NCBI GenBank assembly: GCA_022729735.1 | Contig: DZAY01000008.1 | Location: 1 to 64,000 of the forward strand | DNA from: Helicobacter cetorum | GTDB lineage: Bacteria > Campylobacterota > Campylobacteria > Campylobacterales > DZAY01 | Direction: 5' to 3' | Length of the DNA stretch: 64,000 nucleotides | Shown: positions 49,971-58,071 of the stretch, one piece after another | How the letters are laid out: every line of letters starts with the position of its first letter | Numbering within the stretch: position 1 is the stretch's first letter | Made by a program: the position numbers and the translations under genes | Notes under the pieces: model-generated | What the model was told of the DNA's origin: nothing | The model's input: only the letters and a program-made list of their open reading frames with translations | Database searches by the model: none

Positions 49971-50735
49971 ATGGATTTAGGAACCGTCATTGGTCTTTTA
50001 CTTGCATTTGGTTTGATTTTGTCTTCAATGGCAATGGGTGTTGGAATTGGACCATATATTGATGTGCCTTCTATTTTGATTGTTTTTGGTGGAACATTTG
50101 CGGTATTAATGATTTCATTCAAAATGGAACAGGTTAAAATATTAGTTAAAGTCTTTATGGTAGCTGTAAAACCTGCTCAACTTGATACTCAAGAACTAAT
50201 TAGAAAACTTGTAAATTATGCAACTAAAGCAAGAAAAGATGGAATATTAGCACTTGAATCAGATGCAAACAATGAAGATAATATGTTTCTAAAAAAAGGT
50301 TTAACAATGGCAGTTGATGGAAGTGAGCCAGATGTTATTAGAGCTTTATTAGAGATTGAAATGGAGCAAACCAGTTCAAGACATTCAGGAAACTTAGCAA
50401 TGTTTGATAATATCTCTTCAACTGCTGGAGCTTTTGGTATGCTTGGAACTTTGATTGGACTTGTTGCTATGCTTATGAATATGAGCGACCCTCAATCAGT
50501 TGGACCAGCAATGGCAGTTGCACTTATTACTACATTTTATGGTGCTTTGATTGGTAATACAGTAGGTGCTCCAATAGCTAATATTTTAAATATTAGAAAT
50601 AGTGATGAGATGACATATAAAGCAATAGTGTTAGAAGGTATTATGTCAATTCAAGCAGGAGATAATCCAAGAACATTGGAACAAAAACTGTTGTCATATT
50701 TACCACCAAAAGAGAGGGTTAGTCAATTTGAATAA
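49971..50735 (+). CDS. motA: Flagellar motor stator protein MotA
   Basis: MotA forms the proton-channel stator with MotB. The 254 aa protein has four membrane helices (first: TVIGLLLAFGLILSSMAMG; last pair around AFGMLGTLIGLVAMLMNM and AVALITTFYGALIGNTVG) and the cytoplasmic loop between TM2 and TM3. AAGGAAG lies 7 bp before the ATG. First gene of motA-motB-fliP; a possible -10 (TAAAAT) lies at 49946-49951. Confidence 0.95.
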   Translation: MDLGTVIGLLLAFGLILSSMAMGVGIGPYIDVPSILIVFGGTFAVLMISFKMEQVKILVKVFMVAVKPAQLDTQELIRKLVNYATKARKDGILALESDANNEDNMFLKKGLTMAVDGSEPDVIRALLEIEMEQTSSRHSGNLAMFDNISSTAGAFGMLGTLIGLVAMLMNMSDPQSVGPAMAVALITTFYGALIGNTVGAPIANILNIRNSDEMTYKAIVLEGIMSIQAGDNPRTLEQKLLSYLPPKERVSQFE

Positions 50736-50750
50736 AAGGTGGAGTAAATA

Positions 50751-51518
50751 ATGGCTAAGTGCAAACAAACATCATGTCCTAAATGTCTTCCAGGTTGGCT
50801 TGTTCAGTTTGGAGATTTAATGAGTCTTTTGCTTGTATTTTTTATATTACTTTTGTCTATGGCATCATTTGACTCAAAAAAAGTTACAGAAGCAATAGGC
50901 TCATTGACGGGAACTTTAAGTGTATTAGAAGGTGGAACTCAAACTGAAGTTTCTCCTCAAAGAATACAACAAGCAACACCAATTGAAACTACAAGTGAAA
51001 CAGATGAAACTGTAAATATGCTAACAACAGCTGTTGTAGAGTATCAAGAAATGACAAAACAGGCTTCAGGTCCATCTATGGTAATAGAAGAAGGTGAAGA
51101 AGGGTTTATGTTAAGACTCCCAGCAAATTTACTATTTAAACCAGATAGTGCAGAAATTGAAAGTGAAGATGCAAAGCTATTTTTACGAAGAGTAGCACTT
51201 ATTATAGATAAACTTCCACCAGATATAGAAGTTGTTGCAAGAGGACATACAGATAATGTTCAACCTTCAGAAAAATCTAAATATGAAGATAATTGGGAAC
51301 TCTCAACTGCAAGAGCAGTTTCAGTTGTAAAAGAGCTTATAACTAACTCTGTTGGAGCAAAAAAGCTTAGTGCAAGTGGAAATGCAGAGTTTAAACCAAT
51401 TGCTACAAATGATACAGAAGAAGGAAGAGAAAAAAATAGAAGAGTTGATTTACACTTTTTATCACAAAAAAGAGTTCATGAAGATGCTGTTCAAAAGAGT
51501 ATTTTAGATGCCAAATAG
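50751..51518 (+). CDS. motB: Flagellar motor stator protein MotB
   Basis: MotB anchors the stator to peptidoglycan. The 255 aa protein has a cytoplasmic N-terminus with three cysteines (CKQTSCPKC), then GWLVQFGDLMSLLLVFFILL, in which Asp22 is the essential proton-carrying residue. The C-terminal OmpA-like peptidoglycan-binding domain includes VVARGHTDNVQPSE and STARAVSVVKELI, ending KNRRVDLHFL. It follows motA by 15 bp and overlaps fliP by 11 bp. Confidence 0.95.
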   Translation: MAKCKQTSCPKCLPGWLVQFGDLMSLLLVFFILLLSMASFDSKKVTEAIGSLTGTLSVLEGGTQTEVSPQRIQQATPIETTSETDETVNMLTTAVVEYQEMTKQASGPSMVIEEGEEGFMLRLPANLLFKPDSAEIESEDAKLFLRRVALIIDKLPPDIEVVARGHTDNVQPSEKSKYEDNWELSTARAVSVVKELITNSVGAKKLSASGNAEFKPIATNDTEEGREKNRRVDLHFLSQKRVHEDAVQKSILDAK

Positions 51519-52254
51519 CATTTTTAAAACTTTTTTTCTACTTTTTCTCTTTTTAACTCCACTATTTAGTGCAACCCCAACAATACCAACAGTTGATTTA
51601 TCACTTACTGCACCAACTAAACCAGCAGATTTAGTTAAATCTTTAAATGTTGTTGTTGTTTTAACAATACTTGTTTTAGCTCCATCATTAGTGCTTGTTA
51701 TGACAAGTTTTGCAAGATTATTGATTGTTTTTTCATTTTTGAGAATGGCAATGGGAACTCAACAATCACCACCAACACAGCTTATGGTTTCACTTGCTAT
51801 GATACTCACATTTTTTATTATGGAACCAGTTATGAAAGAGTCTTATAATAAAGGAATTGAGCCATATATGCAAGAACAAATTGGTTATGAAGAAGCATTT
51901 ACAAAATCTATGGCACCATTTAAAGATTTTATGATGCGAAATACAAGAGAAAAAGATTTGGCACTGTTTTATAGAATTAGAGCGATGGAAAATCCAAATA
52001 CAGTTGAAGATGTGCCTTTGACTGTGTTAGTTCCTGCTTTTATGATTAGTGAGTTAAAGACAGCTTTTCAAATTGGATTTTTAATATATCTTCCATTTTT
52101 AGTTATTGATATGGTTGTAAGCTCAATTTTGATGGCAATGGGTATGATGATGTTACCTCCTGTTATGATTAGTTTGCCATTTAAACTACTTATATTTGTG
52201 CTTGTAGATGGTTGGAATTTATTGGTAGAATCACTTGTAAAGAGTTTCCATTGA
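51508..52254 (+). CDS. fliP: Flagellar export apparatus protein FliP
   Basis: FliP is a core gate component of the flagellar type III export channel. The 248 aa protein has a signal peptide (FFLLFLFLTPLFS), TM segments beginning LVLAPSLVLVMTSFARLLIV, the conserved LRMAMGTQQSPPTQLMVSLA, and a C-terminal AMGMMMLPPVMISLPFKLL that is highly characteristic. Overlap with motB (11 bp) and with the TTG start of trmA (TTGA) suggests one transcript. In this group fliP is usually away from the other export genes, as here. Confidence 0.96.
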   Translation: MPNSIFKTFFLLFLFLTPLFSATPTIPTVDLSLTAPTKPADLVKSLNVVVVLTILVLAPSLVLVMTSFARLLIVFSFLRMAMGTQQSPPTQLMVSLAMILTFFIMEPVMKESYNKGIEPYMQEQIGYEEAFTKSMAPFKDFMMRNTREKDLALFYRIRAMENPNTVEDVPLTVLVPAFMISELKTAFQIGFLIYLPFLVIDMVVSSILMAMGMMMLPPVMISLPFKLLIFVLVDGWNLLVESLVKSFH

Positions 52255-53360
52255 GCTGTTTGCATTATGGAGTTTGTGGTAGTTGCTCTCTGTATGATTT
52301 AAATTATACAGAACAGTTAAGCTTAAAAGTAAATAGAGTCAAAGAGCTTTTTGATGGTTTGGATTTTGAAGTTTTTAACTCTAAAGAAAAACATTTTAGA
52401 GATAGAGCAGAGTTTAGAATATATCGTGATGATAAATTAAATTATGCAATGTTTGATTTTAATAAAAAAATATTTCCAATTCATGAGTGCATAATCGTAA
52501 ATGAGTATATTTATGATTTAATGCCAAAACTATTAAAAGAGTTAGAAAATAGTGAAATTCTTAAAATAAAATTATATACAGTTGAATTTTTATCTTATAA
52601 AAGTGATATTTTAGTAACTTTGATTTACCATAAAAACTTAGATAGTGAGTTGTTAAAAGAGTTAAAAAACTTAGAAATTAAACTTAAAATATCAATTGTT
52701 GCAAGAAGTAAGGGCAATCAAGAGATAATATCAAAAAATTATATAACAAATTGTGTAAATGAACTTAAATTTAGATATTATGAGGGTGGTTTTTCTCAAC
52801 CAAATGGAGATATAAATTCAAAAATGGTAAATTGGGTTTTAGAAAATGCTAAATTTGAAGGTGATTTATTAGAACTTTATTGTGGTGGAGGAAACTTTAC
52901 AATTCCACTTTCCAAAAAATTTAACAAAACATTAGCCACGGAAATTTCAAAAACATCTATTAAAAGTGCAAAAGAGAATATGGTGTTAAATAGATTATCA
53001 AATATAGAGTTTGTTAGATTGAGTGATGATGAAATTAGTGAAGCTTTAGAGTTTAAGCGAGAGTTTAATAGATTAAAAGGGATTGATTTGAAAAGTTATA
53101 ACTTTAGCACAATTTTTCTTGACCCACCAAGAGCAGGACTTAGTGAAAGTAGCATAAAGCTATCTCAAAAATTTGACCAAATAATTTATATCTCTTGTAA
53201 TCCTAATACACTTTATGAGAATTCAAAAGAGTTATTAAAAACTCATACAATTTTTAAATCTGCACTATTTGACCAATTTCCATTTTCAAATCATATAGAA
53301 GCTGGTATGATTTTTATAAGGAACAACTATGCTAGTTATAGCATACCTATCAGATGTTAA
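52251..53360 (+). CDS. trmA: tRNA (uracil-5-)-methyltransferase TrmA
   Basis: TrmA makes m5U54 in the T-loop. The 369 aa protein, from TTG 52251, begins with a cysteine-rich phrase SCLHYGVCGSCSLYDLNY, then has FRDRAEFRIYRDDKLNYAMF, GGFSQPNGDINSKMVNWVLE, the SAM motif LLELYCGGGNFTIPLS, and the catalytic IYISCNPNTLYEN. The longer frame would start at TTG 52212 deep inside fliP; TTG 52251 overlaps the fliP stop as TTGA and fits the family N-terminus. RlmD-like rRNA methylation is less likely because no TRAM domain is present. Its end overlaps the next gene by 32 bp. Confidence 0.9.
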   Translation: MSCLHYGVCGSCSLYDLNYTEQLSLKVNRVKELFDGLDFEVFNSKEKHFRDRAEFRIYRDDKLNYAMFDFNKKIFPIHECIIVNEYIYDLMPKLLKELENSEILKIKLYTVEFLSYKSDILVTLIYHKNLDSELLKELKNLEIKLKISIVARSKGNQEIISKNYITNCVNELKFRYYEGGFSQPNGDINSKMVNWVLENAKFEGDLLELYCGGGNFTIPLSKKFNKTLATEISKTSIKSAKENMVLNRLSNIEFVRLSDDEISEALEFKREFNRLKGIDLKSYNFSTIFLDPPRAGLSESSIKLSQKFDQIIYISCNPNTLYENSKELLKTHTIFKSALFDQFPFSNHIEAGMIFIRNNYASYSIPIRC

Positions 53361-54876
53361 TGATATAGCTTTAAATCATAGCTCTTATATGCTCTATTTT
53401 GCAAAAAATATAGATGAGCTAAACTATATTTTAGAATTAAACAGTATTGATATACTGCTAATAAAACTGAACAATTCACTAAATTTAGCTAAAACTCTTA
53501 AAAAACTTTATCCAAAACTTCCACAAATTGCAATTCTAAAGAAAAATTTTTTAGTAGAAGCTGTTGAATTTGGCTTTTGTAACTATTTAATTGAGCCACT
53601 AAATTATGATAGATTATTAGAAATTGTTGCTATGTTTGATTATAAATTTTCAAAAAATATAGTTTCTAAAGATACAAAATATGATTTATCAACAATTAGA
53701 GATTATGTTCAAAATAGTTTAAAAGATAGTGAAGATAAGTATAGACTTTTAACAGAAATTTCACCAGATTTAATAATCTTGCACTCAAAAGATAGTATTG
53801 TATATATCAATTCTGCTGGTGCAAAAATTTTAGGTATAAAAGATAAACGAAAAATATTAAATAAAAAAGATTTAGCAAGTTTTATTACACCAAATCAAAG
53901 AGAGCAGTTTTTAAATAGTTTTAAATCTTTAAATATTCAAATTCAATTTTCTGAATATAAGCTTATAAAAGAAGATGGACATGAAGTTTATGTAGAGTTA
54001 TCTACAATTCCACTTACATACAAAGGTCAAAAATTTGTTCAAATTTTAGCACACGATTTGACAAAACGAAAAATTGTAGAACTTGAGCGAGAAAAAATAT
54101 CAAAACAGTTAAAAGAGTTAAATAGAAATTTAGAAGCAAGAGTAAAAAAAGAGGTTATTCAAAATAGAGAAAGAGAGCAAATAATGTTTGCTCAAGCAAG
54201 ATATGCTCAAATGGGAGAGATGCTAAATATGATAGCACACCAATGGCGACAACCATTAACGGCAATTAGTGTTTGTGCTATTGATTTGGCACTAAATATT
54301 GAATTTGGAGATTTTGATACTCAAAAAGTGATAGATAGCTCTAAATATATTGAAGAGCAGACTCAAAAAATGTCAAATATTATAAATGATTTTATGAATT
54401 TCTTTAAACCAGGGCGAGAAAAAGAGAACTTTTTGATAGATGATGTTATTAGTGATATTTATAGATTAATGTCAGCTCAACTCAAAAATAGAGATATAGA
54501 GTTTATAAATTTAGTGGATAAAAATCTAAAAATAAAAGGATATAAAAAAGAGTTAGAACAAGTATTAATAAATTTAATTGCAAATGCAAGAGATGCTTAT
54601 GATGGATTAGATGTAATTAATAGAGATATTATAATAGAGACAAAAGAGTTTGAAAATTTTTATATAATTAGTGTAGCAGATAAAGCTGGTGGAGTTCCAA
54701 CAATTATTCAAGATAGAATTTTTGAACCATATTTCACTACAAAAGAGCAAGGTAAGGGAACAGGAATTGGACTTTATATGAGTAAAAATATAATAGAGCG
54801 AAATTTTAAAGGTAGTATATCTTTAGATTGCATTAATGGAGGCTCTACTTTTAAAATCAAAATACCAAAAGAGTAA
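53329..54876 (+). CDS. PAS-domain histidine kinase with degenerate N-terminal receiver
   Basis: A 515 aa cytoplasmic kinase. Residues 1-105 follow the CheY fold by pattern, but the acceptor Asp is replaced (DILLIKLN, with Lys46 at the acceptor place) and the conserved Lys is Glu89 (LIEPLNY), so it cannot be phosphorylated. A PAS domain lies at about 137-250, a coiled coil to about 290, then the dimerisation box MIAHQWRQPLTAIS with His304, and an ATPase domain with NLIANARDAYDG, a DKAGG loop and GKGTGIGLYMSKN. The input is unknown but intracellular. It overlaps trmA by 32 bp and is followed by two receiver-protein genes, likely its targets. Confidence 0.88.
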   Translation: MLVIAYLSDVNDIALNHSSYMLYFAKNIDELNYILELNSIDILLIKLNNSLNLAKTLKKLYPKLPQIAILKKNFLVEAVEFGFCNYLIEPLNYDRLLEIVAMFDYKFSKNIVSKDTKYDLSTIRDYVQNSLKDSEDKYRLLTEISPDLIILHSKDSIVYINSAGAKILGIKDKRKILNKKDLASFITPNQREQFLNSFKSLNIQIQFSEYKLIKEDGHEVYVELSTIPLTYKGQKFVQILAHDLTKRKIVELEREKISKQLKELNRNLEARVKKEVIQNREREQIMFAQARYAQMGEMLNMIAHQWRQPLTAISVCAIDLALNIEFGDFDTQKVIDSSKYIEEQTQKMSNIINDFMNFFKPGREKENFLIDDVISDIYRLMSAQLKNRDIEFINLVDKNLKIKGYKKELEQVLINLIANARDAYDGLDVINRDIIIETKEFENFYIISVADKAGGVPTIIQDRIFEPYFTTKEQGKGTGIGLYMSKNIIERNFKGSISLDCINGGSTFKIKIPKE

Positions 54877-54886
54877 AGAGGATAAG

Positions 54887-56608
54887 ATGAGTTTAGCAAT
54901 AGAAGTTAGAGCACTTACTTGGGAGTTATCAATTTTATATGTAGAAGATGAAAAAGAGCCAAGAGAGCAGACAATAAATGTTTTAAAAAAACTTTTTCAA
55001 GATATAGATGTTGCAACTAATGGTATTGAAGCATTAGAACTTTTTAATACGAAACATTTTGATTTAATTATTACAGATATTATGATGCCAAAAATGGATG
55101 GATTAGAGTTATCTAAATTGGTAAGAGAAAAAAATAGAGAGCAACATATAGTAATTATATCAGCTTATAATCAAGCAAACTATTTACAAGATGCCATAAA
55201 AATTGGGGTTGATGGATTTATAATTAAACCAATTGAGACTATCCAATTTTTAACAATTTTAAAAAAAATAGCCACAACTATAAAAGAGAAAAAAGAAAAT
55301 AGCTCATATAGAGAAAGTTTAGAAATGATGGTTGAAAAAAGAACAAAGGAGTTGGAAGAGAAGCAAAATCTCTTAGAACAACAGTTAATTACAGATGATT
55401 TGACAAAGCTTTATAATAAAAAATATCTATTAGACTTTTTAAAACAAAATATTACAAAAACTTTGATGTTAATAAATATTGATAACTTTTCAAATATAAA
55501 TAGTGCTTATGGTTATGAAATTGGTGATGAGGTATTATTGACCGTTGCAAAGTTTTTAAAAGAGCAGATAGAAAATGGATATATTTTTAGACTTTATGCT
55601 GATACTTTTGTAACTCTATTTTTTGGAAATATTGATGCTGAAAAGATTGCTAAAGATTTAAACTATTTAGCTTTTAATAATATATTTACTCTTCCAAGTA
55701 GTTTATCAGTTAGACTATCTTTTTCTATTTCTATTTCTATTACAAATGGTGATAGTAATAGACTATTAGAAGCAGCACAAATTGCTATGAAAGATATTAA
55801 AAGTAGTGGAAAAAATAGAGTTTTAACATATAATGATTCAATAATAGAGTCTCAAAAAAAACATAGAGAAAATATTTATTGGATGAATAGAACAAAAGAA
55901 GCTCTTGATAAAGGTGAAATTGTCCCATTTTTTCAACCAATTTATGATATAAAAAGTGAAAAGATTTATAAATTTGAAGTTTTAGCAAGAATTATTAATT
56001 CAGAAGATAATAAAATTATAACTCCAAACTTTTTTATCGAACCTGCTAAATTAGTTGGACTTATTCCAAATTTAACTCAAACTATAATTGAAAAAAGTTT
56101 TTTACATTTTAAAGATACTGAATATGAGTTTTCGATAAATATTACGGAAGAAGATTTAAAAGATTCATATTTAATAGACTTTTTGAGCGAAGTTTCAATA
56201 AAATATAGTATAAATCCAGAAAGGGTAACTTTAGAAATATTAGAAGGAATTAGTGTTTATGGCTCCGATTATGCTCTCTATCAATTAGATATTTTAAAAG
56301 AGCTTGGTTATAAAATTGCACTTGATGATTTTGGAGCAGAACATGCTAATTTTAGTAGAATGCTTGATTTAAAAGTTGATTTTATAAAAATTGATGGTAG
56401 ATTTATAAAAAATATTGATAAAGATTTGGTTAGTTATCAAATCAGTGATGCAATTACAAATTTAGCAAAAAAACTTGGTTGTAAAGTTGTTGCAGAATTT
56501 GTCCATTCAGAAGATGTATTTAGTGTAGTTAAAAATATTGGAATTGATTATGCTCAAGGCTATTTCATATCAGTTCCGCTTAAAAGTATAAAGGAGATTA
56601 ATAAATGA
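54887..56608 (+). CDS. Response regulator with degenerate GGDEF and EAL domain
   Basis: A 573 aa protein: receiver (1-125, ITDIMMPKMDG with Asp64 and Lys114), a helical linker, a GGDEF domain (about 168-318), and an EAL domain (about 335-573). The GGDEF signature is replaced by YADTF (237-241), so no diguanylate cyclase activity is expected. The EAL site looks intact: EVL (364-366), N419, E450, DDFG (480-483), KID (501-503), E537 and QG at 557-558. So c-di-GMP breakdown, controlled by phosphorylation, is likely. ATG 54887 has AGAGGA close upstream; the longer frame starts inside the kinase gene. It overlaps the next gene as ATGA. Confidence 0.88.
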   Translation: MSLAIEVRALTWELSILYVEDEKEPREQTINVLKKLFQDIDVATNGIEALELFNTKHFDLIITDIMMPKMDGLELSKLVREKNREQHIVIISAYNQANYLQDAIKIGVDGFIIKPIETIQFLTILKKIATTIKEKKENSSYRESLEMMVEKRTKELEEKQNLLEQQLITDDLTKLYNKKYLLDFLKQNITKTLMLINIDNFSNINSAYGYEIGDEVLLTVAKFLKEQIENGYIFRLYADTFVTLFFGNIDAEKIAKDLNYLAFNNIFTLPSSLSVRLSFSISISITNGDSNRLLEAAQIAMKDIKSSGKNRVLTYNDSIIESQKKHRENIYWMNRTKEALDKGEIVPFFQPIYDIKSEKIYKFEVLARIINSEDNKIITPNFFIEPAKLVGLIPNLTQTIIEKSFLHFKDTEYEFSINITEEDLKDSYLIDFLSEVSIKYSINPERVTLEILEGISVYGSDYALYQLDILKELGYKIALDDFGAEHANFSRMLDLKVDFIKIDGRFIKNIDKDLVSYQISDAITNLAKKLGCKVVAEFVHSEDVFSVVKNIGIDYAQGYFISVPLKSIKEINK

Positions 56609-58071
56609 GTGATATTAAGGCATTAAAAGAGATTACAAGAGATTTAAAAGTTTTATATGCAGAAGATGAAGATGATGCAAGATTTGTATTGGATATGATG
56701 TTAAAAAAATTTTTTGGAACTGTTGTAGCTGTTCCAAATGGTAAAGAAGGGCTTGATAAATTTAAAACTGAACATTTTGATATGATTATTACAGATATTA
56801 GAATGCCTATTATGGATGGAATTGAAATGATTGGTGAAGTTAAAAAGATAAATCCAAAAATTCCAATAGTAATAACTTCAGCTTATAGTGAAGAGCAATA
56901 TTTTTTAAAAGCTATTGAGCTTGGAGTTAGTAACTATTTATTAAAACCATTTAAAACAGATAATATAATTTCAACTATCAGTAATATAGCAAATGCTCTA
57001 AAAAATGAGAAAGAAGCAGAAAAATATAGACATGAACAGTTACAAAAAGAGTTAAATAAAGTTGCATCTATCACATTAGAAGAGATTGCAAATGCTTATC
57101 CAAATCCAACAATAGTTTTAGAAAATGGAAATATTACATTTATAAATCTCGCATTTAATAGAGTTTTAGGTGCTGAACGAATGGCTAAAATTTTGGATAA
57201 AAGTATAAGTTTGGATTCTGTTTTTGAGCAAACAAATGGATATGCAAAATCTTTAGATGACATAAAAAAGGGAGTTAGTAATCGAGTATCAATTATTAGC
57301 AATAAACAAAATAGAGTATTTATGGTGAATTTTGAAAATATTGAACTCCCAAATAAAAAATTTACAATTTACACATTTACAGATATTACACTTGTAGAGT
57401 ATCAAAAGATAAAAATTGGTAACTATAAAGCTCAATTAGAAGAGTTTTTGTGGCTAAAACATAAAAGCCAAATGAAAAATCAAATAAGACAAACAAAAGA
57501 AGTTGAATTAACAGTTGTAAAAGAAAAAGTTGCTCCAACTGTTTCAAGAGAAAAAACTTTATTAAGTGATGAAGAGAGAGATATTTTAAGAAAAAGCAGA
57601 GTAGATAAAACTCCAGCAACAGATTATATAAAAGAGCTTGATGGTTCGGTATTTGATGAGTTAGAAGAGTTAAAAGAGTTAGAAAATGATTTGAAATACA
57701 ATATTGATGAATTTGAAGTAAATCCAACTTTAAATGAGTTAAAAATTTTATCAAGAATGTATGCTAAATATGCAAAAACAATAGAGTTACTATTTGAGTT
57801 TCAAGATTTAGCATTTTCAATTAGCTCATTTGCAAATTCAATTGGGGATATTGAAACTTTAGATGAGCGATTGATTAAAAAAATATTGATTTATATGAAA
57901 AATATTTTACAAGATTTAATCTCTTGGAGAAATGGAATATTTGTAAATCAAATTACAAAAGATATTCATTATCTCGATAGCTCACTATTTAGTAACTGCT
58001 TACAATTTGAGATGATGTTGTCAGAAAAAGATTATGATAGCAATGATGATATGGGATTGGAACTATTTTAA
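56605..58071 (+). CDS. Response regulator with PAS-like domain and helical output
   Basis: A 488 aa protein. The receiver (1-125) has LYAEDEDDA, ITDIRMPIMDG with Asp64, TSAYS and Lys114 in LLKPFKT. After a coiled linker a PAS-like domain (about 150-265) carries AYPNPTIVLENGNITFIN. The rest (about 270-488) is charged and helical, without DNA-binding or enzymatic signature; it includes a long acidic run (VFDELEELKELENDL). It may serve as a scaffold or as a phosphate sink for the kinase two genes upstream. The ATG overlaps the stop of the EAL gene (ATGA). Confidence 0.8.
   Translation: MSDIKALKEITRDLKVLYAEDEDDARFVLDMMLKKFFGTVVAVPNGKEGLDKFKTEHFDMIITDIRMPIMDGIEMIGEVKKINPKIPIVITSAYSEEQYFLKAIELGVSNYLLKPFKTDNIISTISNIANALKNEKEAEKYRHEQLQKELNKVASITLEEIANAYPNPTIVLENGNITFINLAFNRVLGAERMAKILDKSISLDSVFEQTNGYAKSLDDIKKGVSNRVSIISNKQNRVFMVNFENIELPNKKFTIYTFTDITLVEYQKIKIGNYKAQLEEFLWLKHKSQMKNQIRQTKEVELTVVKEKVAPTVSREKTLLSDEERDILRKSRVDKTPATDYIKELDGSVFDELEELKELENDLKYNIDEFEVNPTLNELKILSRMYAKYAKTIELLFEFQDLAFSISSFANSIGDIETLDERLIKKILIYMKNILQDLISWRNGIFVNQITKDIHYLDSSLFSNCLQFEMMLSEKDYDSNDDMGLELF

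Noticed and set aside
57386-57754. 122-codon Leu/Phe-rich minus-strand ORF
   Set aside because: Antisense to the REC-PAS gene; a low-complexity hydrophobic frame with no start context.
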